The notes under the pieces: generated by a model | Told to the model about the DNA's origin: nothing | The model's database searches: none | The model's input: only the letters and a program-made list of their open reading frames with translations | Part shown: positions 29,515-39,500 of the stretch, piece after piece | How the letters are laid out: each line of letters begins with the position of its first letter | Position numbering within the stretch: position 1 is the first letter of the stretch | Made by a program: the position numbers and the translations under genes | Source of the DNA: Galliscardovia ingluviei | Lineage (GTDB): Bacteria > Actinomycetota > Actinomycetes > Actinomycetales > Bifidobacteriaceae | DNA length: 64,000 bases | Assembly (NCBI RefSeq): GCF_014635685.1 | Contig: NZ_BMDH01000007.1 | Coordinates: 1-64,000, forward strand | Direction of reading: 5' to 3'

Positions 29515-30938
29515 AACTGGTTGAAGGACAGTTAATCAATCGCCGGTACCGGCTTGATCAGCGCCTAGCACAGGGCGGTATGGGTGAAGTCTGGAAAGGC
29601 TACGATATCGAATTACAGCGCCCTGTAGCGATTAAGGCTTTGCGCGCTGATGTCAGTGCCGATGCATCTCAATTGCGACGGTTGCGGGCAGAAGCACATA
29701 ATTCCGCCAATTTAGCACATCCTAATATTGCGGCATTATTTGACTACTATGAGCATGATGGCATCGGCTTTTTGATTATGGAGTTTGTCGATAGTCAATC
29801 CCTTGCTGATGTGTATCGTGCTGAGGGAGCAATTCCTCCTACTCGCCTGTTGCCTATTTTGATTCAGACTGCACGCGGGTTGTATGTTGCCCACTCTCAT
29901 GGGGTGATTCACCGCGATGTGAAACCTGCCAATATTATGGTGAGCAGCACTGGCGAAGTAAAAATTACTGATTTTGGTGTTTCGTATTCCACGAATCAGG
30001 CGCAAATCACGCAAGATGGCATGGTTGTGGGTACTGCGCAATATATTTCCCCAGAGCAGGCGCAGGGTGAGCAGGCTACCCCGCAATCTGATATTTATGC
30101 GCTTGGTGTGGTCGCGTATGAAGGCTTGTGTGGACATCGCCCGTTCACAGGAGCTACTGCTGTCGATATTGCTGCGGCGCATGTTAATGATCCGGTGCCA
30201 AGTTTGCCAGAGAACTTAGATTGGCAGTTACGCGAATTTGTGATGACGATGCTTGCTAAAGATCCGCTGGATCGTCCAAAAGATGCGCTGGTAGTTTCAA
30301 GTACTCTGGCAAAAATTGAACGACGTTTGCTTGATCAGGAGGCGCCGGAGCCAATTTCGCAAACGTTGGCAGTCAAGCCGGTTCGCCGTATTATGAGTAA
30401 GCCGTATAAGCCTTTGACTTTGCTTTCCGCACGGGATTGGGCACAACGACAAAGCAGCCAGCCAAGTGCAGCGCAGCCAGTTGTGGCTCAGCCCAATATT
30501 GCCGAGCCAGCTATAGCACAACCTGACATTGCACAACCTGTTATAGCGCAGCCAAATATTGCACAGCCAGCTGTAGCAGTATCTGAACAACCAATTGCTC
30601 ACGATGAGGCATCTAATCAATCCGACGCTGAATCTGCCCCATATAGCAAGCCTAATACTCCTAGTGATTTTGGCAATTTAGACAAGAGCAATTCAAACGA
30701 ATCTGACAATCAGGACGCAGCATGGTTGAGTAATGTTGTTGATGACCAACCTGCTCTTTCAGCAGTAGATATTGCACAGACGGCAGCAGCATACAGCGCG
30801 TCTATTCCATCAGTCACACCAATTTTTGATGTCAGTGATGATGCACCAAGCGCTATTAGTGGGCATCACGAAGAACTCCATATTGAAGAAAACGTACAGT
30901 CACCGAATTCAGACGGCACAGAGGGAGCAGCACGATGA
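29511..30938 (+). CDS. pknA: Ser/Thr protein kinase, PknA-like
   Basis: 475 residues. The kinase domain (about 10-270) is complete: Gly-rich loop LAQGGMGEVWKG, VAIKAL (ATP Lys), HRDVKPANIM (catalytic loop), ITDFGVS, and GTAQYISPEQA (activation segment). After the kinase there is a basic segment (KPVRRIMSKPYKP), then a proline/alanine repeat with the period AQPxIA repeated about eight times (30465-30585), then an acidic tail. I see no membrane segment, unlike mycobacterial PknA, so this protein may be cytosolic or peripherally bound. Coupled by 4-nt overlaps to pbpA and pknB. Confidence 0.9.
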   Translation: MKLVEGQLINRRYRLDQRLAQGGMGEVWKGYDIELQRPVAIKALRADVSADASQLRRLRAEAHNSANLAHPNIAALFDYYEHDGIGFLIMEFVDSQSLADVYRAEGAIPPTRLLPILIQTARGLYVAHSHGVIHRDVKPANIMVSSTGEVKITDFGVSYSTNQAQITQDGMVVGTAQYISPEQAQGEQATPQSDIYALGVVAYEGLCGHRPFTGATAVDIAAAHVNDPVPSLPENLDWQLREFVMTMLAKDPLDRPKDALVVSSTLAKIERRLLDQEAPEPISQTLAVKPVRRIMSKPYKPLTLLSARDWAQRQSSQPSAAQPVVAQPNIAEPAIAQPDIAQPVIAQPNIAQPAVAVSEQPIAHDEASNQSDAESAPYSKPNTPSDFGNLDKSNSNESDNQDAAWLSNVVDDQPALSAVDIAQTAAAYSASIPSVTPIFDVSDDAPSAISGHHEELHIEENVQSPNSDGTEGAAR

Positions 30939-33064
30939 GCATGTTTATTCCAGCAACACTGGCTGGCGGACGGTACACTGTCGGCAATCTCATTGGACAT
31001 GGCGGCATGGCAGAAGTCCATGTTGGCACCGACACACGCCTTGGCAGAACAGTTGCTATTAAGATTATGCGTGCCGACCTAGCCAGCGACAGCATTTTTA
31101 TTAGCCGCTTCCACCGCGAAGCACACGCTGTCGCACAAATGAATAATGCGAATATCGTCTCTATTTACGATTCTGGTGAGGAAACTATTCGAGATGATGC
31201 AGGGCGAAATGTTAGCGTGCCGTATCTGGTAATGGAGTATGTACAAGGTCGCACACTACGCGATATTTTGAAAGAGCATGGCGCTTTGAGTGTGCAAGAT
31301 GCGCAGCAGGTTATGCTTGGCGTGCTGAGCGCTCTTGAGTATTCGCATCGCATGGGTATTATCCACCGTGATATTAAGCCCGGTAATATTATGATTAACG
31401 AGCAAGGCATGGTCAAAGTGATGGACTTTGGCATTGCTCGCGCACTTGATGATTCTGCCGCAACGATGACGCAAGCACAGGGCGTGGTTGGTACTGCTCA
31501 GTATCTTTCCCCTGAGCAGGCGCGCGGTGAAAACGTGGATATGCGCTCAGATTTGTATTCTGCAGGCTGCGTGCTCTATGAAATGCTTACTGGTCGTCCT
31601 CCATTTACTGGTGATTCCGCTGTTGCTATTGCTTATCAGCACGTGACAGAAATTGCTACTCCTCCAAGCGCTATTGTGCCAGGACTGCCACGTATGTGGG
31701 ATTCTATTTGCGCTAAAGCTATGGCTAAAGATCGCCAGAATCGGTACACAACTGCTACGGAATTCCGCAATGACATTATGACTATGATGCGCGGCGGCAC
31801 GCCAACTGCAGCACAGTATAATGCATTGCAGGATTTGCCAAAAACTCGCGTGCAGCAGCCTGTTGATGCAGCAGCTACAGCAGCTATGGCTCCTATTACT
31901 GGCGTTGATCCTTCCAATCCTTTGGAGCAGTTTGCTGAGGAAGTTCCTGTTGAGCAGCCTCAGGAGTTGAGCCGTTCTGAGCAGCGAAAAGAGGCTGCTA
32001 AGAAGAAAAAGCGGAACCGTATTATTATTGCCAGTGTTGTTGCAGTGCTAGCTGTGATCGCGGCTGGTTTGGGTATTTGGTTTGCCAGCCGTGGCGGTAT
32101 TGAGCCAATGGCAACAGTGCCAACAATTAGCGCAGCTATGAGCAAAGATCAGGCATGTTCTAAGATTGAAGATGCTGGTTTCGTGTGTAAGACTGCAGAA
32201 GATAACAATTCCAGCGAAGATCGAGGTACTTTCACCAAGCAGAGCCCTAAAGGTGGCGAGCAAGCAAAGAAGGGTTCTACAGTGACCGTGTGGTTCTCTT
32301 CTGGTCCTAAGCGCGTAGCTATTCCTGATTTGAAAGGCGCTACACAAGACGAGGCTCGCAAGAAGCTGGAAGATCTTGGTTTTAAGGTTAATGGCACTGC
32401 CAAAGTGGAAAACAGTGGCGATGTAGAAAAGGACATGGTTACACGCACTGATCCTGCAGCATCTACCGAGCAAATTAAGGGATCGACCATTACGATTTAT
32501 ATTTCTTCTGGTATGACAGAAGTCCCCGGCGGTCTTGCTGGTTTGACTCAGGATGAAGCATTACAACGTTTGCATGATGCTGGTTTGACGCCTGTAGTAC
32601 GTGAGGAATCATCTGATTCTGTAGAAAAAGGCAAAGTAACCCGTGTAGAGCCTGGCGAAGGCACACAGGTGGAGCAGAATGCTCAGGTAACGTTGTATGT
32701 TTCTACCGGCGTGGAGCAGTTGAATGTACCATCGGTAGTAGGTTTGACGCTTGGCGAAGCTCGTAATGCGTTGAAGGGCTTTAATGTTCAGGTTGCTGAG
32801 GGTTCAAGCAGCGATGATAATGCCGAGGTGACTGCTCAAGATCCACAGAGCGGTCAAGCTGCGAAGGGCTCGACTATTACCCTGACTACTCAGGCGAATA
32901 ATGATACATTCGGCATTACTGGGCAGAGTCTTGATAAGGCTAAGAAAATCCTTGATAGTAAGTCAGTAAGCTACTCTATTAAGGGACCAAATTCTGGTAA
33001 TGCTACAGTTAGCCAGGTTATTAAAAATAGCGATGGCAGCTACACGATTGTGACAAGCAACTAA
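30935..33064 (+). CDS. pknB: Ser/Thr protein kinase PknB with PASTA repeats
   Basis: 709 residues. Kinase domain: LIGHGGMAEVHVG, VAIKIM, HRDIKPGNIMIN, VMDFGIARAL and GTAQYLSPEQA. A basic juxtamembrane stretch leads to one membrane segment (IIIASVVAVLAVIAAGLGIWF, near residue 370). About four to five extracellular PASTA repeats follow (two clear openings are VAIPDLKGATQDEARKKLED and VPSVVGLTLGEARNALKG); such repeats bind peptidoglycan fragments or lipid II. It is the last gene of the operon and is followed by a terminator. It senses wall precursors and phosphorylates division and wall proteins. Confidence 0.95.
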   Translation: MSMFIPATLAGGRYTVGNLIGHGGMAEVHVGTDTRLGRTVAIKIMRADLASDSIFISRFHREAHAVAQMNNANIVSIYDSGEETIRDDAGRNVSVPYLVMEYVQGRTLRDILKEHGALSVQDAQQVMLGVLSALEYSHRMGIIHRDIKPGNIMINEQGMVKVMDFGIARALDDSAATMTQAQGVVGTAQYLSPEQARGENVDMRSDLYSAGCVLYEMLTGRPPFTGDSAVAIAYQHVTEIATPPSAIVPGLPRMWDSICAKAMAKDRQNRYTTATEFRNDIMTMMRGGTPTAAQYNALQDLPKTRVQQPVDAAATAAMAPITGVDPSNPLEQFAEEVPVEQPQELSRSEQRKEAAKKKKRNRIIIASVVAVLAVIAAGLGIWFASRGGIEPMATVPTISAAMSKDQACSKIEDAGFVCKTAEDNNSSEDRGTFTKQSPKGGEQAKKGSTVTVWFSSGPKRVAIPDLKGATQDEARKKLEDLGFKVNGTAKVENSGDVEKDMVTRTDPAASTEQIKGSTITIYISSGMTEVPGGLAGLTQDEALQRLHDAGLTPVVREESSDSVEKGKVTRVEPGEGTQVEQNAQVTLYVSTGVEQLNVPSVVGLTLGEARNALKGFNVQVAEGSSSDDNAEVTAQDPQSGQAAKGSTITLTTQANNDTFGITGQSLDKAKKILDSKSVSYSIKGPNSGNATVSQVIKNSDGSYTIVTSN

Positions 33065-33167
33065 GCTCATCCGAGCCAAATTAAACTAATATGCGTTTGC
33101 ATGCGTTTGCATAGTTGGTTGCAAGATACAAGTTGCAATATACAAACTGTGCGAACGAATAGTGGCG

Positions 33168-33202
33168 AGGCGAATCTGCACTGTGGATTCGCCTTAGTTT
33201 TT
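33168..33202 (+). terminator. Intrinsic terminator after pknB
   Basis: AGGCGAATC (33168-33176) pairs with GATTCGCCT (33186-33194), followed by TAGTTTTT. It ends the seven-gene + strand operon. The convergent pilus operon ends about 80 bp further on. Confidence 0.85.
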
Positions 33203-33282
33203 CGGATCGTCATAGGTGCAGCACTTGTGTACGTGCTCGTGTTGCTTAGCGTTCTTGCACTAGCTTAGCATTCCTGTGTTGC

Positions 33283-34260
33283 TTAGCATTCCTGCACATG
33301 ATGCATACGCTGTACTGTGCCACTGCGGCGAGGCTTACAGCGCATGAGAGACCGCACTATCAGGCAGGTTATAGCAGCGCCCAGCACCGTGAGCAGTGCA
33401 ATACGCACCAATATCATGCGCATATCTTGCTGCGCATCTTGCGGGTATGGCGCTTGACTTGGAATAGCTACGCGATGCCCTGAAACAAGCAAGCGATGAG
33501 TATTCACACCATATGGTGTACAAGTCAGCAAAGTGATGCGGTCTTGCCCTGGTACTACACGCAAATACTGCTCGCCTTCTGTGGGCAAAATCACCCGAAT
33601 AGAGTCAATTTGGTATCCCAGTGTAGTACCGAGCACATGGATATAGACATTATCACCTGATTGCAGTTCATCAATTCTGGTGAACATTAAGGCCTCTACC
33701 ATGCCGCGATGCCCAGAAAGCACGGTATGTGTATTCTTACCACCTACTGGTAGTGAAGTGCCATATAAATGCCCCGCGCCGCGATTGAGCGCATTGGTGC
33801 CAGTACCATGATAAATAGGCAGGTTTAAGGAGATTTTTGGTATTTCCACACTGCCCATAATCCCGTCATAAGATTCATTGAGTAGCGACATATAGGCAGC
33901 GTCTTTGCTTGAAGCAAGATCTTCATCTGGCTTTGTAGTAGATTGCCCAGCCTGTGAGGTAAAGGGGTCCACATTTTCGCCAATCACTGCTTGTCCTTGC
34001 TGGGCAAGTTGAGCATTATAGTCATGGGCAGCTTGTAAGGCAGCACGTACTTGTGCTGTAGGCCAATGAGAAACTTGTTGATTGATCTGCTGGCTGCGCG
34101 AAGCTTGCCGGAAGCTATCTATTGTTTGTAGCACAAAGGGATAGCAGATAGCACTGATGCCAATAATAGCGAGCACAACAGTAAGTGCAGTAAATATGCG
34201 AGCTTGACGTTGTGCTCTACGTAATGCACGACTTCGTGATTCGGGGTCAGGCTCACTCAT
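33283..34260 (-). CDS. srtC: Class C sortase (pilus polymerase)
   Basis: 325 residues. An N-terminal membrane segment (about 25-45) is followed by a lid with the class C motif DPF (GENVDPFTS), the catalytic core with VLSGHRG (catalytic His) and TLLTCTPYGVNTHRLLVSGHR (catalytic Cys, then Arg), and a C-terminal membrane segment (ILVRIALLTVLGAAITCLIV). Class C sortases join pilin subunits by isopeptide bonds between the LPXTG Thr and a pilin-motif Lys. It is the third gene of the pilus operon, 282 nt downstream of the backbone pilin and behind an internal hairpin that may reduce its expression. Confidence 0.93.
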   Translation of the reverse strand: MSEPDPESRSRALRRAQRQARIFTALTVVLAIIGISAICYPFVLQTIDSFRQASRSQQINQQVSHWPTAQVRAALQAAHDYNAQLAQQGQAVIGENVDPFTSQAGQSTTKPDEDLASSKDAAYMSLLNESYDGIMGSVEIPKISLNLPIYHGTGTNALNRGAGHLYGTSLPVGGKNTHTVLSGHRGMVEALMFTRIDELQSGDNVYIHVLGTTLGYQIDSIRVILPTEGEQYLRVVPGQDRITLLTCTPYGVNTHRLLVSGHRVAIPSQAPYPQDAQQDMRMILVRIALLTVLGAAITCLIVRSLMRCKPRRSGTVQRMHHVQEC

Positions 34261-34345
34261 AGTTCCTCTTTAGCGTCATATTGTGCAAGAATTGTGGCAT
34301 GCACTGTGGAGTGTAGTGTGTGTGGTTTGCAATAGGTGCGATTTC

Positions 34346-34377
34346 GCAACATGCTCGTTTTGCAACATGCTCGTTTT
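34346..34377. repeat. Perfect 16-bp tandem duplication
   Basis: GCAACATGCTCGTTTT is present twice with no gap (34346-34361, 34362-34377), between the pilin terminator and the sortase C gene. The copies are identical, so the duplication is recent or maintained. Function unknown. Confidence 0.6.
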
Positions 34378-34427
34378 GCAGCATTGGCAGTTATAGCTTC
34401 AACAAGGAAAGCATTATATATAAAGAA

Positions 34428-34459
34428 GTGTTGGCCCATCAGGGTACATGGGCCAACAC
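34428..34459 (-). terminator. Hairpin terminator or attenuator between pilin and sortase C
   Basis: A perfect 12-bp stem, GTGTTGGCCCAT with ATGGGCCAACAC, closes an 8-nt loop. On the minus strand it is followed by TTCTTTATATATAA. It sits 83 nt after the pilin stop and within the pilus operon. A partial terminator here would give much more backbone pilin than sortase. Confidence 0.75.
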
Positions 34460-34542
34460 GATATCAGGTGTAATGGTTGGGGTGAATTACACCTGCTTAC
34501 TCAGGGGTAAGTATATGAGGTACATCTTTGGGTTACGCCAAG

Positions 34543-36402
34543 TTATGCACCTTGAGCAATCTGCTTGGCAGCCTTGCGAGCGCGAATCCCGAAGAAGCCT
34601 GCTGCACCAAGTACTGCTACACCGAATACGGTGAAGAGTGCGATGCCAGCAGCACCGGTCTTTGGCAGCTCAGTGAAGGACTTCACGTTGTCCACGGTTA
34701 CTGTGGAGTTGTTAGCTGTTGCGGTGACCAAACCGTTTGCTGCATCGGTGTCGTAGTTGTAGGTGAGCTCGGTCAGCCAGTCATCACCAGAGTTGCTGGT
34801 TTCTGCCTTGTTCGTTGTGTCATTAGTGTAGGTTTCGCCAATAGTCACTGTGAATGATGGCAGAGCATTCTGATAATAGCCGTTTGGTGCTGCAATTTCC
34901 TTAACCGTGTAGGTACCGGCCTTCAAGCCGTTGAAGGAGATAGTACCTTTATCATCTGTGGCAAATACGCCATCTGCATTCTTGGTAGTCTTATTAAAAG
35001 TTGCAGTGGTATCAATTGGGCTGCTGGTTGGCTGTGCTGACACGGTGTCCCAGTCTCCTGCAGTAGCATCATAGGTCAAGTAGTTGGTGCCATCGGAAAT
35101 AACGAACTGAGCATTCTGCAAAGCCGTCTGATCTACCTTGTACTGCTTCTTAACACCAAGCTTAAAGGAGTAGACGTTAACGTCTGGGCCCTTAACCTTG
35201 CTTTTTTCATGCTTCTGGCTGTTGGTGAATTCTACTTCAACACCATTGCAGTTACCGTTAGTATCGCAACCAGTCTTAGGATCTGCTGATGCGTTTGCAG
35301 TGTCGGTTACAAAAGCGTCCTTGTTAAGAGTAGCAGTAAGCACTACAGTGATAACGTCGCCGGTCTTCCAAGTGGTATTTGCGCCGTCAGCACCGTTAAC
35401 AAGCTTTCCGAAGTCGATTGTTGCGCCATTATCAGCAGGGGTTACTGTGTAATCAGTATCGGGAACAAGAGTTGTAGCTCCAATTTTAGCGCTTTCAACC
35501 GCAGGATTGCTGAATGGAATCTTGCCACTCTTGTTCTGCTGGAAAGTATCGATAAGCTTCAATACGCGAGCGTTCTCACCAAGAAGAGTAGGATCTTTAT
35601 CGTAACCAGCATAGTCTGGAATGGTGGTGGTGAGCTCAAACTTTACAGTGTCGCCAATATTGTAAGAAGGAGTGTTATCTGGGGTAGTACCGTTAGTTTC
35701 TACTACCTGCTTAGTGACTGGCACAGTAGTATTCTTCAAGGTGATATCACCCTTAATATCGGTGGTTTCACCTTCTGCATTGACAAGACCTTTGTATGTA
35801 CCAATAGTGGATGGTACCAGCATTGGCACGGACTGTGTAGAAGCTGGGTTTACAGACTTAGTATTGTCCAAAGTATCCAGCACTAAGTATAAACCTGCTG
35901 GATCTACCGAAGTGGCGCTACCTGCAGTCAGTGTTACTGGTTTTACGCCGCTAGTAAATGCGCTGCTTGCAGCGAGCGCGTCTGCAAACTTGCGTTCTGC
36001 AGCGGTTGCAGTGCTAGTGCCAGCAGTATAGCCCCATGGTGTTGTTGCACTAGAAGTAGTCAGCTTTTCCAAATCCTTGCTGACTGTGCCAGTTGTAGCA
36101 GTGTCAACACCCGCAGCCTTCAATGCTGCGACTACAGCGTCAGCCTGAGCTACAGTACCATAGCCGAAAGTATCAATATCCACGTACTGTGCATTGCTGC
36201 TAGACGCCTTGTAATCATCGTTGTACGGCGCTACCAAGTATGCCTTATAGGTGTGTGCAGCAGCATCACCGTTGGTGTTAGTAAGGGTAATAGTTCCTGC
36301 AGCGTTTGCAGCGTTTGCTGTGCCTAATCCAAGCGCAAAACCGCTCACTGCAATTGCAGCAGCTGCGATTCCTGCTGCCAGCTTCTTCAGCGAAGTAGCC
36401 AT
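34543..36402 (-). CDS. Major (backbone) fimbrial subunit with LPKTG sorting signal
   Basis: 619 residues. Signal peptide: ATSLKKLAAGIAAAAIAVSGF with cleavage probably after TANAANA. The middle contains a D1-like domain, then isopeptide-forming Cna-B-like domains. The E-box YTVKEIAAPNGYY lies near residue 510. The C-terminal sorting signal is LPKTG, then a membrane segment (IALFTVFGVAVLGAAGFF) and a basic tail. AGGAGAGAAC precedes the ATG. It would be polymerised by the class C sortase downstream and displayed as a pilus shaft for host or mucus adhesion. It is separated from the tip gene by 191 bp. Confidence 0.93.
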   Translation of the reverse strand: MATSLKKLAAGIAAAAIAVSGFALGLGTANAANAAGTITLTNTNGDAAAHTYKAYLVAPYNDDYKASSSNAQYVDIDTFGYGTVAQADAVVAALKAAGVDTATTGTVSKDLEKLTTSSATTPWGYTAGTSTATAAERKFADALAASSAFTSGVKPVTLTAGSATSVDPAGLYLVLDTLDNTKSVNPASTQSVPMLVPSTIGTYKGLVNAEGETTDIKGDITLKNTTVPVTKQVVETNGTTPDNTPSYNIGDTVKFELTTTIPDYAGYDKDPTLLGENARVLKLIDTFQQNKSGKIPFSNPAVESAKIGATTLVPDTDYTVTPADNGATIDFGKLVNGADGANTTWKTGDVITVVLTATLNKDAFVTDTANASADPKTGCDTNGNCNGVEVEFTNSQKHEKSKVKGPDVNVYSFKLGVKKQYKVDQTALQNAQFVISDGTNYLTYDATAGDWDTVSAQPTSSPIDTTATFNKTTKNADGVFATDDKGTISFNGLKAGTYTVKEIAAPNGYYQNALPSFTVTIGETYTNDTTNKAETSNSGDDWLTELTYNYDTDAANGLVTATANNSTVTVDNVKSFTELPKTGAAGIALFTVFGVAVLGAAGFFGIRARKAAKQIAQGA

Positions 36403-36593
36403 GTTCTCTCCTAGTTCTATCTACACTACCTGCTTTGGCAGTGTCTATCGCCTTTGTGCACCAACTTGCTGTGCTGCAAAGGCAAAATCTTTTGGGGATT
36501 TTGATATGAAATGGTTGTATCTATTTGTATCTGGTATTACATTTCATTTTTCTATAGGTGCATGAGTGTTCCCATGCTGTGTAGTAGTGTTAT

Positions 36594-39500
36594 TTACTCG
36601 CGCTCTCTCCTTCCGCCTCGGCGTAAGAAGTAAGCTATTGCCCAGCTAGAGCCTGCGAGCACGCAAATCCCTAAGCCAGCAAGTACTATCCATCGCGGTG
36701 TTAAGAACCGTCCGGTCATTGGCATGCCGGTGATATACCGCTCATTTTTGACGTTCAGGCGATTATTTCCTGTACCTACTGCGCCACTGAGCGAGCTATC
36801 CCAAGTAACTTCACCTTTGGTCACGCTAAAGTAATATTCACGAGCACTCTTTTTATATCCAGTTGGCGCTTTGGTTTCCGTAAGCGTGTAGTAACCCCAC
36901 GGTAGCGCTGTCATATAGAAGGAAATTGCTCCAGCGTTAGGGTCACCTGCTTCCAAGCCTTCGTCATCAGTGGCGCGGAATGCACAGTTTGAATCGTCAT
37001 CAGCCACACAGCTGTACGTATAGTGTTCAGCTCCCTCTGCTTTCGCCGCACTAATCGTATAGGTTACTTTTGGCGTAGTGCGCTTTGCATCAGTTTCACT
37101 ATACTGCACGAGTTTCCACTCAGCGCCTTCAAGATCATGTCCGTCAGCAAAATCCGTTTTCTGCCAGTTCACGCTGGCTACACTACGCACATTTGGAATA
37201 CGGTTATTCACTAGCGGCACGCCTGTACTAAAGGAAATCGTTACCGCATCCTGCCGGTCACGGATGGCAAATACGTACTGCTCATCACTTTTATCGTAAC
37301 CTTGAGGAGCTTGTTTTTCTTGCAACGTATAGTTCGCACTAGTACTCAAACCTTGTACTTTGAGCTGACCAGGGTTGGAATCCAGATCACACAGCACAGT
37401 GGCACTTGGCACGCATGCCACATCGCCGTCTACATAATCAGTAACTGTCCAAGACCGTCGCTTTTCACTATCAGTTAGTGTCCATACGGATCCTGCAACA
37501 AGTTTCTTTGAAGTATCATCAATTTTCTGCCATGTTACTTCGGTTGGCTTGTTCACAATTGCTGTATTGTTATTCAAAGCAACATCAGCGTTATCCTCAT
37601 CAAGAGTGAATTCGTATTCGTGAATTGCGCCGCACTTTTGTGCAGTTGCGTCATACGTGCAATCGAGCCAGTAGCCCTTTGGAGCCGCACGCTCAACTAT
37701 TTTGTACGTGCCAAATACTAAGCCGCGTAACGTAATCACACCTGCTCGCGTATCTTGGTCTACATACGTGCCGCTACCGCAACCATCTGCAGAAGTACAA
37801 TCCTTGATGCCACCGCTGATCTGTGGAGCACTAGCATAGCTTCCGTCATCATTTTGACGATAGATATCCCATACGGAACCAGCGAGGAGCTTGCCCTGCT
37901 CATCAGATTTACTCCACGTTACGCAAGTTGGTTTATCTGGAATGATGCCAGCAGACTGACCTGCAGGAAGATCCGTGAACGTAGTACCGTTATCGGTGCT
38001 TTGCTTCCACGTAGCATTACCATCAGTATCCAGCGTAATCTGGTAGATAACGCTGCTGAGCTGATAGCCTTCAGGCGCAGTAGTTTCGCGCAAATAGTAT
38101 GTGCCCGCAGCCATATTTTTCACTTGGAACTTACCAACGGCCGTGTTGTAATCACACTTGTAGCCATCGCTATTGCAATCGATAGCATCTGTAGTTTCAG
38201 CAATGCTACGCACCACACCAGTACCATAATTCACTGCAGCACGCGCTGTATATGGATTGGTGTTGTCAAGGGATACATCACGCAATACATGTTCGTTGGT
38301 ATCGGAATTGCTGCGTACTGCGCTATCTGATGAAGTAGCAGTGCTACTGCCTGTGCTCATTCCCTTGCGATATGCAATAGTAGCCGTAGATGATGTTGCT
38401 ACTTGGCATCCAGCAGGTACGCCGGAGGTCGCGTTCACATCGTTATTTTCAGTATTGACGGTATAGACGGTATGTCCATCAAAAGTAAAGTTTCCGTCTG
38501 ATGACTTTGGATTCCTATACCAATCAGTAAAGCCTTTATCAGAGCTTACTTGTTGCTGGAAGCCATACTGGTAGGTGCTATCGAATTTACCTTCTATTTG
38601 CACTACCAAATAGTCAGAGTTGCATGCGCTCGTTTGCATAGGGGCAGTATCTTGCCAACCCTGAGTAGCGTTTTTCGGACCATAATGTACGCGCACTAGC
38701 TCGCCGTTAGCACCCCAACCAGCTACTTTTCTAAAGTAGATAGTGGTTAGGTCAGAGACCACATGGATCTCGCTACCTGCAGACTTCCCATTGGCACTAA
38801 CTTTGACAATAGTTTCGGTAATACCATTGCCGATTACCGTTGCCCGTGACGAGTCACCGGATTGTGGGGTAATGCTCAACTTGTCCGATGTGGTACTCCA
38901 AGTGAAGGTTACTTGGTTCGTAATATCGTTACCATCGGCATCAAAAGCCTTTGCCCTATAGTTTACTGTCGAACCTTGCTTAATAGTTACTAACGTCGGG
39001 CTGATAGTGACATAATCCACCGCTACATATGTAATAATATTTAGCGTTTGCATAGCGCATACGTCTGGGTTGGTTGCCGAGCAGGCTTGCAGTGTAGCCG
39101 TACCATTTTTGAGTGCAATAACAGTACCTTGGGCATCTACTGCTGCATTCTCTGCACCATCAGTAATCTTCCAAACTACCTCTTGGGAAGCATTAGCTGG
39201 CGTTACTGTAGCGCTCACGTGGAGCGTGCCATGCACGTCCCAGTTACCTGAGGAGCTGTGCAATGTAATACCTGTAGCCGCATTGGTATAGTCATTTACT
39301 TTCCAAGTGCGAGAAGCGTCATCAGGGAATACTGTATCTGTAGAAAGCTCCCAAGCAGAGCCAGCAAGCGGAGTTTGCTGAGTATCTCCATCCTTAATTT
39401 TGGTCCAGTTGATTTCTCCGCCTTGTGGAGTGTTCACAATAGCAGAAGCACCATCACCGCTGTTTGCTTGCATGCCAGCAGTAGTACCAGTGGCATAGTT

